A stretch of 64,000 nucleotides of DNA from RXOA01 sp964547105 (lineage in GTDB: Bacteria > Bipolaricaulota > Bipolaricaulia > UBA7950 > UBA9294), in assembly GCA_964547105.1 (NCBI GenBank), contig CAZJLO010000001.1, forward strand, positions 62,001-126,000. Reading direction: 5' to 3'. Made by a program: the position numbers and the translations under genes. Of the stretch, positions 1 to 7,455 are shown piece after piece (positions within the stretch are counted from its first letter, which is position 1; each line of letters starts with the position of its first letter). The notes beneath the pieces are model-generated. The model worked only from the letters and a program-made list of their open reading frames with translations. It searched no databases and had not been told where the DNA came from.

Positions 1-501
1 CCAGTTGGCCGACGCCCATTGCAGCGCAGCGATGTCCGACTCGGCCTCGACCGCGGCAATGAAGCCATCCTGCTCTTCGAAGACGACAAACGATGGGTTC
101 ATCCGCAGGCTCTTGAATCCCCACTGTTTCCCGATCAGGAAGGTCTCCTCTTGGTTGGGAAGCCGCCGCAGGAAGACGTCAGCCAGCGTGTAGTAGGCCT
201 GCGACAGTTTGTTCACCAGGTCCTTGTGTTCGGGGGCCACGGCAAGCGCGCCGACCTGCGCCTCGTTGGTCTCGTCAAGATAGTCAGGAACGCCAAGTAC
301 GGCGCGGATAGCGTTGATTGCCTGTTCAAGCTGTTCCTGTCCATCGGCGTCGAATGAGACCATGATGTCGTCCCCGGCAGAGAACAAGCCGATCGCATCG
401 TCAATCGACATCGTGGTTTGAGCGAGCGCCCCCACCGCTCCTCCGCCCACCAATCCGGCAACGATTGACAACTTCAGGATCCAGAGAGTTCTGTTTCGCA
501 T
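1..501 (-). CDS. TatT-like TRAP-transporter-associated protein (3' end outside window)
   Basis: An open frame runs from ATG at 501 to the window edge (167 codons, no stop). It starts with a basic n-region and a hydrophobic stretch (about residues 8-27, ending AGAVGALAQ-like), so it looks exported; no lipobox Cys is seen. The body is alpha-helical and repeat-like, with a motif around GKQWGFKSLRMNPSF and a later LQWASANW. This resembles the TatT family, periplasmic helical-repeat partners of TRAP transporters. The family call rests on these motifs only. A G-rich Shine-Dalgarno-like stretch sits just upstream, behind a promoter at 535-564. Confidence 0.5.
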   Translation of the reverse strand, partial: MRNRTLWILKLSIVAGLVGGGAVGALAQTTMSIDDAIGLFSAGDDIMVSFDADGQEQLEQAINAIRAVLGVPDYLDETNEAQVGALAVAPEHKDLVNKLSQAYYTLADVFLRRLPNQEETFLIGKQWGFKSLRMNPSFVVFEEQDGFIAAVEAESDIAALQWASANW

Positions 502-534
502 GATTCCCCCCAATTCGAGTCGTGCTCGGGCGAA

Positions 535-564
535 ACTATAAGCGCACCGCAACACGATGACCAA
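535..564 (-). promoter_or_regulatory. sigma70-type promoter for the TatT-like gene
   Basis: On the minus strand, -35 TTGGTC (559-564) and -10 TATAGT (535-540) are separated by 18 bp. The box lies about 33 nt before the ATG at 501. Confidence 0.5.
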
Positions 565-598
565 TCGTTGGCTCTCTTTACGTGTGCACCATTTGAAG

Positions 599-627
599 TT
601 GGGGCCGGCTTTCGCCTGTGGTATAGT
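599..627 (+). promoter_or_regulatory. promoter for ferredoxin gene
   Basis: TTGGGG (599-604), 17 bp, TATAGT (622-627), followed by an AAAAGGAGG-like ribosome binding site and ATG at 658. Confidence 0.5.
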
Positions 628-657
628 TCAACCATTCCAGGAGAAAAGGAGGCTGCC

Positions 658-840
658 ATGGCAAATCCAGTTGTCGATGCCGATCTCTGTGTTGGTTGCG
701 GACTCTGTGCCCAGGTGTGCTCGGATGTTTTCGAGATGGGAGCCGAGGGCGTAGCCGTAGTCATTGACGGCGCAAACCTGGACGCGGACTGCGTCCAGGA
801 CGCCGTCGACCAGTGCCCTGTCGGAGCGATTAGCGCCTGA
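658..840 (+). CDS. 4Fe-4S ferredoxin, 60 aa
   Basis: A small electron carrier with one [4Fe-4S] cluster. Cluster ligands are C11, C14 and C17 (CxxCxxC) plus C53 in a CP motif. C21 and C45 sit where Thermotoga-type ferredoxins form a stabilising disulfide. Length and spacing match that 60-residue family closely. The ATG at 658 was chosen over longer starts because AAAAGGAGG precedes it and the fold begins there. It is monocistronic, with its own promoter and terminator. The redox partner cannot be told from the neighbours. Confidence 0.95.
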   Translation: MANPVVDADLCVGCGLCAQVCSDVFEMGAEGVAVVIDGANLDADCVQDAVDQCPVGAISA

Positions 841-847
841 TCAAGCT

Positions 848-880
848 CGCGGAGGGCCCACGCGGCTCTCCGCGCTTTTT
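848..880 (+). terminator. intrinsic terminator after ferredoxin
   Basis: A 7-bp perfect stem (848-854 with 868-874, CGCGGAG/CTCCGCG) is followed by GCTTTTT, 8 bp after the ferredoxin stop codon. Confidence 0.75.
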
Positions 881-932
881 CATCCGACGCGAAATCTTCT
901 CTTCTTCTCAGGGTGTCTTGCGTTTCCGGCTC

Positions 933-961
933 TTGTGGTCGGCAACGCTCCATGCTAGGAT
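933..961 (+). promoter_or_regulatory. promoter for patatin gene (extended -10)
   Basis: TTGTGG (933-938), 17 bp, TAGGAT (956-961) preceded by TGC, an extended -10. The predicted transcript start is about 10 nt before the GTG start at 978. This may drive the co-directional run that follows. Confidence 0.55.
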
Positions 962-977
962 GCGGTGGTGAGAGCTG

Positions 978-1877
978 GTGAATCAACCGAAACTTGGGCT
1001 TGCCCTTGGGAGTGGAGGTGCGCGAGGTTCGGCGCACGTGGGAGTGCTTCGTATTCTCGAGCGGAATGGGATCCGCCCGGATGTGATCGCCGGATCGAGC
1101 ATGGGAGCACAAGTCGGCGGCGCCTACGCAGCCGGCTTCCCGATCGATGATCTCGTGGCAGTCTGGCGTTCGATGAACGTCGGAAAAGTGGCGAAGACAC
1201 TGCGGCCGACGATCCCTTGGTCCGGATGGAGTTCCGGAAGTCAGATCCTTCGAACTGTCAGGTCCATGGTCGGTGATCGATTGATCGAAGATCTCGACAT
1301 CCCGTTTGCCGCCGTAGCGACGGATCTACAAAAGGGCGAGCCGTATGTAATCACGCATGGTTCGCTGGCCGAAGCCATCCGCGCCAGTCTCTCCGTCCCC
1401 GGCCTGTTCACCCCCGTCTGGCTGGATGAGCGCCTTCTGATCGATGGTGGTGTGACGGATCCGGTTCCTGTTTCCGTGGCAAGACAGCTCGGCGCGGACA
1501 TCGTCATCGCGGTCGATGTTCTTGTCTGTCCCGAAGAAAGCAACCTCGGCGGCATCCCTGCATTGGAGCCGCGTGAGCGGATCCTCGGAATCCTCGGCGG
1601 GACATCCGCGCCGGCCGAAGACAGCCCACGCCGTTTCCATCCCAGCGTGTTCTCGGTGCTGTTCCAGATGTCCACCGTGTTCCAGAAGCAGGTCAGCTTA
1701 CTGCAATTGATCCTTCAGCCCCCGGATGTCCTGATCCGCCCAGATTTCTCGCCGGATCCGCCGAACTACAGCGACGTCAAACAGGGAATTGAGGCTGGAG
1801 AACAAGCAGCTGTACGTGCTCTCCCGGAAATCCTGCGTGTTCTCGGACGCAATCCGAAGCGTCGCGCTGCAGCATGA
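978..1877 (+). CDS. patatin-like phospholipase (RssA/YchK family), 299 aa
   Basis: Predicted serine lipid acyl hydrolase with a Ser-Asp dyad. The oxyanion loop GSGGARG is at residues 11-17, the nucleophile elbow GSSMG at 39-43 (Ser41), and the catalytic Asp in DGG at 156-158. Size and motif order fit the bacterial RssA/YchK group. No signal peptide is seen, so it is probably cytoplasmic or peripheral. The start is GTG at 978. The EamA gene follows after 14 nt, which suggests co-transcription. The lipid substrate is unknown. Confidence 0.9.
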   Translation: MNQPKLGLALGSGGARGSAHVGVLRILERNGIRPDVIAGSSMGAQVGGAYAAGFPIDDLVAVWRSMNVGKVAKTLRPTIPWSGWSSGSQILRTVRSMVGDRLIEDLDIPFAAVATDLQKGEPYVITHGSLAEAIRASLSVPGLFTPVWLDERLLIDGGVTDPVPVSVARQLGADIVIAVDVLVCPEESNLGGIPALEPRERILGILGGTSAPAEDSPRRFHPSVFSVLFQMSTVFQKQVSLLQLILQPPDVLIRPDFSPDPPNYSDVKQGIEAGEQAAVRALPEILRVLGRNPKRRAAA

Positions 1878-1891
1878 TCGGGGCAGCCTGA

Positions 1892-2773
1892 ATGGCCCGG
1901 CAGTCGCACCTTCATCTGTGGTTGATTCCGATTGGGCTCGTTGCCGTTTCGCTCGGTTCGATCTTCGTTCGATTGGCTGGCGAAGCACCGTCATTGGTCA
2001 TCGCCGCGTGGCGGCTGGGGTGCGCTTCGCTCTTGCTCATCCCTGTCGCCATTCAGCGCCGAGCGTTCCGCGGGATCTCCCGTCGGGATGTGCTGCTCAG
2101 CATCGCCAGCGGCGGATTCCTCGCACTGCACTTCGCGTTCTGGATCCGTTCGCTCTCCACCACATCGGTGGCAAGCTCAACCGTTCTCGTCAGCACAAGC
2201 CCGATCTTTGTCGCAATCGGTTCGTGGTTCCTCCTTCGAGAGAGGCTCTCTCGCCGACAAGCCGCAGGAATCTCGTTGTCCATTGCTGGAAGCGTGATTG
2301 TCAGCCAAATCGATGTCGGCGGCGTCGCTCATCTCGGGGATCTCCTTGCATTGGGAGGAGCCGCTATGTCCGCCGCTTATCTCATCGTCGGCCGGGGCGT
2401 TCGCCAGCGTGTTTCGGTTCTTGCGTACATCACGTTGATGTACACAGCCGCCGCGGCCGTGTTGCTCTTTGGTTGTCTCCTATTTCAACAACCTCTCTTT
2501 GGCTACACGCAGAATACCACGCTGTATCTCATCCTTCTAGCCCTGGTTCCGCAGCTGATCGGTCACAGCGTGTTCAACACACTGCTTGGCCGCTTTCGCG
2601 CATCCACGATCTCCGTTGTCTTGCTTGCCGAACCGATCGGAAGCTCCGCCTTGGCCTTTCTGATTCTCGGAGAGGGCGTCGCCCCATTGCAGGCGGTTGG
2701 AGGACTGCTCATACTGATAGGGATCTATGTGAGCGTGAGCAAGGAGGCCTCCCATGCAGCAGGGTTCGATTGA
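1892..2773 (+). CDS. EamA/DMT-superfamily transporter, 293 aa
   Basis: An integral membrane protein with about ten hydrophobic helices in two EamA repeats, as in the drug/metabolite transporter superfamily. The second repeat ends with the typical PxxxxxxxxLxLGE-like segment (AEPIGSSALAFLILGEG). Members export amino acids, nucleosides or other metabolites; the substrate is not readable here. Its 3' end overlaps ahcY by 20 bp, so the two are translationally linked, and export of a methyl-cycle product is possible but unproven. Confidence 0.85.
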   Translation: MARQSHLHLWLIPIGLVAVSLGSIFVRLAGEAPSLVIAAWRLGCASLLLIPVAIQRRAFRGISRRDVLLSIASGGFLALHFAFWIRSLSTTSVASSTVLVSTSPIFVAIGSWFLLRERLSRRQAAGISLSIAGSVIVSQIDVGGVAHLGDLLALGGAAMSAAYLIVGRGVRQRVSVLAYITLMYTAAAAVLLFGCLLFQQPLFGYTQNTTLYLILLALVPQLIGHSVFNTLLGRFRASTISVVLLAEPIGSSALAFLILGEGVAPLQAVGGLLILIGIYVSVSKEASHAAGFD

Positions 2774-3992
2774 TGTCCGAGCCGGACACGCCAAGATCCT
2801 ATGGGCGAGAAACCACATGCCGCTTCTCGGGCAACTCCGTCCCGAATTCATCCGTGATCAGCCGTTTCGCCAATATCGCGTCGGGATGAGCATTCACCTT
2901 GAAGCCAAGACCGCCTGCCTGGCCATTCTTCTGCGCGATGGAGGGGCAGATGTCGCGGTGACGGGAAGCAATCCTCTGTCCACCCAGGATGATGTCGCCG
3001 CGGCGTTGGCCACCGAGGATCGGATTGATGTCTTCGCTCGTCACGGCGCCAGTGAGCAGCAGTACACAGATGATCTCTGCAGCGTTCTCCGCGCGGAGCC
3101 GGACCTCATTCTTGATGATGGAGGAGATCTGGTCGATCTGCTGCACGGCAGATTCGGATTCGCCGTTCTCGGTGGCTGCGAGGAGACGACGACCGGTGTC
3201 GCTCGTCTGCGCGTTCGCAATCGAGAAGGGCGGCTGCGCTTCCCGATGATCGCGGTGAATGATGCCCGCATGAAGTACCTGTTCGACAACCGCTATGGAA
3301 CAGGCCAATCAACGTGGGATGCCATCATGCGATCGACAAACCTCGTTGTTGCCGGGAAATCCGTGGTTGTCGTCGGCTATGGGTGGTGCGGCAAAGGGAT
3401 TGCGCGTAGAGCCCGCGGCCTCGGAGGGCGTGTGACTGTTTGTGAGGTGGACCCGGTTCGCGCGGTCGAGGCGCTTATGGATGGCCACCATGTCGCCGCG
3501 GTGCGCGAAGCGATCGCAACGGCGAACGTGTTGATTACCGCGACCGGATGCATCGATGCTGTGCCCGGGGATGCACTCGAACAGGCAAATGATGGTCTGA
3601 TTCTCGCCAACGCGGGACATTTCGATGTAGAGATCAGCAAGGCCGGTCTGACCGCGCTTGCCGAGGCAAGGGATGAGGTGCGCCCCGGCGTCGAAGCGTT
3701 TCGCTACGCGGATGGTCGAACCGTATATCTTCTCGGTGACGGACGTCTTGTCAACTTGGTTCTCGGTGACGGGCATCCGGCGGAGATCATGGACATCTCG
3801 TTCGCGGTCCAGGCGCTTGCGCTTCGTCACATCACGGAGAGCGATCTCTCACCTGGACTTCATCGCGTTCCTGAAGCCATCGATCGTCGTGTCGCCGCGA
3901 TGAAGCTTTCGTCCGAACAGGTTATGATCGATGTGCTGTCCGAACGACAACAAGTCTACTTGGGGCTCCAATCCTGCTCAGAAGGGGAATGA
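2754..3992 (+). CDS. ahcY: adenosylhomocysteinase, 412 aa
   Basis: Hydrolyses S-adenosylhomocysteine to adenosine and homocysteine with a tightly bound NAD cofactor. The N-terminal substrate domain contains HLEAKTACL and GSNPLSTQDD. The Rossmann motif GYGWCG (G208, G210, G213) follows, and the C-terminal part includes VLGDGHPAEIMDISFA. At 412 residues it is the short form seen in archaea and Thermotoga, without the roughly 40-residue insert of proteobacterial and eukaryotic enzymes. ATG at 2754 has an AAGGAGG site inside the end of the EamA gene. Confidence 0.95.
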   Translation: MQQGSIDVRAGHAKILWARNHMPLLGQLRPEFIRDQPFRQYRVGMSIHLEAKTACLAILLRDGGADVAVTGSNPLSTQDDVAAALATEDRIDVFARHGASEQQYTDDLCSVLRAEPDLILDDGGDLVDLLHGRFGFAVLGGCEETTTGVARLRVRNREGRLRFPMIAVNDARMKYLFDNRYGTGQSTWDAIMRSTNLVVAGKSVVVVGYGWCGKGIARRARGLGGRVTVCEVDPVRAVEALMDGHHVAAVREAIATANVLITATGCIDAVPGDALEQANDGLILANAGHFDVEISKAGLTALAEARDEVRPGVEAFRYADGRTVYLLGDGRLVNLVLGDGHPAEIMDISFAVQALALRHITESDLSPGLHRVPEAIDRRVAAMKLSSEQVMIDVLSERQQVYLGLQSCSEGE

Positions 3993-4038
3993 GTCCCAAG
4001 GATGTGAATCGAACAAGACACAAGCGGGGTGAGATCTC

Positions 4039-5196
4039 TTGAAAAGGCGAGCTCAATCGACGTGGCTGGTGTTGGCGGGGATTGCAGTCGGAGTTGCAGC
4101 CATGTCACTGCTTGGCGCCCAGAGTTCTTCATCGAGTCTATTCGCGCCGCTTTCCCAGATTTACCAGTACGTGCAGAGCTACTTCTACCAGCCGGAGCGA
4201 ATCGATGATCAGGAAGCCGTATACGGCGCTCTTCGCGGGATGATCGAGATCCTCGACGATCCCTACAGCGAGTACCTGGACCCGGAAGCGTACGAGCAAT
4301 TCAATCAGAGCATTGAAGGCGAGTTCAGTGGGGTCGGAATCGAGATCACCATTAAGGATGATGTGGTTACGGTCATCACGCCTCTTGTGGGAACGCCGGC
4401 TGAGGCGGCCGGAATGCGTGCCGGAGACCGGATCTTGGCAATCGACGGGGAATCCACGGAAGGAATGTCCCTGACCGAAGCCTCGGTGCGAATCCGCGGC
4501 GAGATCGGCTCATCCGTGACATTGTCCGTGCTCCATGCAGACGACACGCCAGAAGATATTCTGATCGTCCGGGACTTGATTGTCATCGCGCCGCTGTACC
4601 TGGAATTGCTTGAAGAAGATACGATCCTCTACATCCAACTGTCCCGTTTCGATTCCACGGTGTCCTATGATCTCGAAGAGGAACTCGATTCCTACGACCT
4701 CGCATCGCTGGATGGATTGATCCTTGACTTGCGCTACAACCCCGGCGGGCTGTTGTCAGCGGCGATCTCCGTATCCAGCCTGTTTGTCGACCGCGGCCAG
4801 CTGATCGTAACTACCGAGAGTCGAATCTCGGGAGAACAGAAGTACAGCTCGATCGGCAACACGATCCCCAACATTCCTCTTGCCGTCTTGATCAACGCGG
4901 GAACGGCGAGTTCGGCGGAGATCACCGCCGGCGCGATCCGCGATCAGGAGATGGGAGTTCTCATCGGAGCGAAGAGCTTCGGCAAAGGGGTAGTGCAACG
5001 AGTGTTCGACTTCTCGGATGGTTCCGCCCTCAAGCTGACGACAGCGGAGTATCTGACCCCCAGTGGACAAGCTGTTGACGGAGTCGGGCTGACCCCCGAC
5101 ATCGAAGCCGCCGAAGACGAGGACCCGGTCGACCTGGCAATTGAGTGGATCACCGCTCATGCCGGCACACGAACCCCGTTCTCGATGGATTTCTAG
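4039..5196 (+). CDS. S41 carboxyl-terminal processing peptidase, 385 aa
   Basis: A periplasmic C-terminal processing protease. An N-terminal signal or anchor (about residues 8-27) is followed by the CTP N-domain, a PDZ domain (about 95-180, with GVGIEI and AGMRAGDRILAIDG), and the protease core. The nucleophile is Ser291 in GTASSAE and the general base Lys316 in SFGKG, 25 residues apart as in CtpA/CtpB. The start is TTG at 4039 after a G-rich stretch. It lies between ahcY and gpsA (6-nt gap to gpsA) in the same run. Confidence 0.93.
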   Translation: MKRRAQSTWLVLAGIAVGVAAMSLLGAQSSSSSLFAPLSQIYQYVQSYFYQPERIDDQEAVYGALRGMIEILDDPYSEYLDPEAYEQFNQSIEGEFSGVGIEITIKDDVVTVITPLVGTPAEAAGMRAGDRILAIDGESTEGMSLTEASVRIRGEIGSSVTLSVLHADDTPEDILIVRDLIVIAPLYLELLEEDTILYIQLSRFDSTVSYDLEEELDSYDLASLDGLILDLRYNPGGLLSAAISVSSLFVDRGQLIVTTESRISGEQKYSSIGNTIPNIPLAVLINAGTASSAEITAGAIRDQEMGVLIGAKSFGKGVVQRVFDFSDGSALKLTTAEYLTPSGQAVDGVGLTPDIEAAEDEDPVDLAIEWITAHAGTRTPFSMDF

Positions 5197-5202
5197 GAAA
5201 AC

Positions 5203-6192
5203 GTGAGATTCGCAGTCATCGGAGCCGGTAGTTGGGGAACAGCGTTTGCGCGGCTGTTGTCGCGCCATGGACATGTTGTGCGCTTGTGGGCAAGGCACAC
5301 AACGCTCGCCGATCAGATAGTTGCCCGACATGAGAACGCCAAGTACCTCCCCGGCGTAACCCTGCCCGAGAACCTGGAGATCACCACGGACCTCAGTGTC
5401 GTTCAACAGGTCGATGCGGTGGTTCTCGCCATTCCGTCCAAGGCAATGCGAGGCATTGTTGGGCAAATCGCTGAGTTCGGGCCGATCAGTGCTCCGATGA
5501 TCAGCCTTGCTAAGGGTCTTGATCGCCAACAGAAGATGAGAATGTCCGAGTTGATCGGGGAGCTCACCGGGAACCAGCAAGTCTTTGCGCTATCGGGACC
5601 AAGCCATGCCGAAGAGGTCGGACGTGATTGCCCGACCGCGGTCGTTCTCGCCGGGACGGATGAACGTTGTGGCGAGCAGCTTCAGCGAGAACTCTCCACC
5701 TCTCGCTTTCGCGTTTATCTCTCGGATGACGTCATCGGCGTCGAGCTTTGCGCCACAATCAAGAACGTCATCGCCCTTGCCACCGGCGCTTCGGATGGCC
5801 TCGGGTACGGTGACAATACCCGGGCCGCCCTCATCACCCGAGGACTGGCGGAAATGGCGCGCTTCGGGCACGTCTTCGGCGTCCAATCCAAGACATTGTT
5901 CGGCCTATCCGGCCTCGGAGATCTGGTCGCAACATGCACGAGCCCCCACAGCCGCAATCGCGCCGTCGGTGAACGCCTCGGACGAGGAGAATCGCTGGAT
6001 TGCATCCTTGCGGAAATGACAATGGTCGCCGAAGGAATCTATGCCGCCGAGATCATCCACGATCTTGCCAAGGACCGAGAAATCGACATGCCGATCTCCA
6101 ATGCCGTATATCGCCTCCTGTACGAGGAAACAGAAGCGGCGAGATTGGTGGATGAAATGATGACCCGTTCGCCCAAACGCGAGGGCACATGA
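5203..6192 (+). CDS. gpsA: glycerol-3-phosphate dehydrogenase [NAD(P)+], 329 aa
   Basis: Makes sn-glycerol-3-phosphate from dihydroxyacetone phosphate for phospholipid synthesis. The N-terminal dinucleotide motif GAGSWGTAFA begins at residue 7. The family motifs SGPSHAEEV and CATIKNVIALATG (catalytic Lys) are present, and length is normal. The start is GTG at 5203. The stop overlaps the next gene's ATG (ATGA), so the flavoprotein below is translationally coupled. Confidence 0.96.
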   Translation: MRFAVIGAGSWGTAFARLLSRHGHVVRLWARHTTLADQIVARHENAKYLPGVTLPENLEITTDLSVVQQVDAVVLAIPSKAMRGIVGQIAEFGPISAPMISLAKGLDRQQKMRMSELIGELTGNQQVFALSGPSHAEEVGRDCPTAVVLAGTDERCGEQLQRELSTSRFRVYLSDDVIGVELCATIKNVIALATGASDGLGYGDNTRAALITRGLAEMARFGHVFGVQSKTLFGLSGLGDLVATCTSPHSRNRAVGERLGRGESLDCILAEMTMVAEGIYAAEIIHDLAKDREIDMPISNAVYRLLYEETEAARLVDEMMTRSPKREGT

Positions 6193-7445
6193 ACCGGGGC
6201 CCGAACTCGGATTCGAGATTTGATGTGATTGTCGTCGGTGGAGGGCCGGCAGGGCTGACAGCAGCCCGTCATGCACGCAGAGAAGGGGCAACCGTGCTTG
6301 TACTCGAGCAGCATGGACAGGCCGGCGATGCTGCGCGATGTGCCGGCTTGATCAGTCTGCAGACGATCGAAGCGTTAGAACCCTCCTCCTTTGAAGCCCT
6401 CCGTTCATTTCGACACGCTTGGCTTGTCGGGCCCGCCGGCCACCGTGTCAAACTCCACGCCGATGAGACCAAGGCGATCGTCATTGATCGAGCACGGCTC
6501 AACCGTCAACTGGCCACGGACGCAATCGAAGAGGGGGTCATCCTCCGCACTCGATCCCGCGTCGTCTCCTGGCAACAGGGCACCACACTCGTTCTGGATC
6601 GTGACAGCCATACCACGAAGCGCTTTCACGGGGCTGTCACCATCGCCGCCGACGGCCCGTCGAGCCGCATCGCCGCATGGGCGGGGCTGGCCCCTCCAGC
6701 GGATCGATTATTCGTGCAGCAAGCCGTTCTTACGTCGCTTGAATCTCCCGCCAACGAGATCGAGATCTTTCTCGGCCGGCGGGTGGCACCCGGGTTCTTC
6801 GCCTGGGCGATCCCTGCGGAACAAGAGACCGTGCGCCTCGGGTTGGCAACACCGGATGCAACCGCGGTGCTTCCCTGCTTTCGCCGGCTTCTTCGTCTCT
6901 ATCCGGGGCAACTTGTCCCCGCTTCTCGGGTTGGAGGAACCATCCCCATTGACATCGCACCTCGTACCGTCGCGCCTGGGGTTCTGCTGGTCGGCGACGC
7001 TGCCGGTCAGGTTAAGCCCCTGTCGGGGGGAGGACTCTTCGTTGGTGCCTGCTGCGCACGAATCGCAGGACGAGTCGCCGCGCGCGCCGCACAAGCCGGA
7101 TCACCGGAACTGCGGGACCACGAATTATCATCGTACGAAACATCATGGAGGAAGCAGTTCGGATCAGAATTGCGCTTCGGCCGAAACGCTCACCGGATCC
7201 GGCAGCGACTGTCCGACCGTCAAATCGATAGCATTCTCGCCCTTCTTGATGGACCCGCCATTCAACGCGTGATCGGCCAGGAGGGAGATATTGACTACCC
7301 GAGCCGAGTATTCGATGCTCTGACCCGGCGCTGGGACCTTTGGCCCGGAATCGCGCGACGTCTGGCCCCGCTTCTCGGAGATGTCGCCTTGCGGCGGCTG
7401 CTGCATGATGCCGACGATGTCGCCAAGTTCACATCTGGCTTATAA
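6189..7445 (+). CDS. geranylgeranyl-reductase-family FAD oxidoreductase, 418 aa
   Basis: A flavoprotein with an N-terminal FAD motif GGGPAGLTAARHA, a CAG motif near residue 52, and the mid-protein LVGDAAGQVKPLSGGG that marks the geranylgeranyl reductase family. Members saturate isoprenoid chains (archaeal lipids, chlorophyll, quinones) or hydroxylate related substrates. ATGA coupling to gpsA hints at a lipid role, but the substrate is not determinable. The C-terminal quarter is more divergent and helical. Confidence 0.8.
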   Translation: MNRGPNSDSRFDVIVVGGGPAGLTAARHARREGATVLVLEQHGQAGDAARCAGLISLQTIEALEPSSFEALRSFRHAWLVGPAGHRVKLHADETKAIVIDRARLNRQLATDAIEEGVILRTRSRVVSWQQGTTLVLDRDSHTTKRFHGAVTIAADGPSSRIAAWAGLAPPADRLFVQQAVLTSLESPANEIEIFLGRRVAPGFFAWAIPAEQETVRLGLATPDATAVLPCFRRLLRLYPGQLVPASRVGGTIPIDIAPRTVAPGVLLVGDAAGQVKPLSGGGLFVGACCARIAGRVAARAAQAGSPELRDHELSSYETSWRKQFGSELRFGRNAHRIRQRLSDRQIDSILALLDGPAIQRVIGQEGDIDYPSRVFDALTRRWDLWPGIARRLAPLLGDVALRRLLHDADDVAKFTSGL

Positions 7446-7455
7446 TCCTTCTGAG

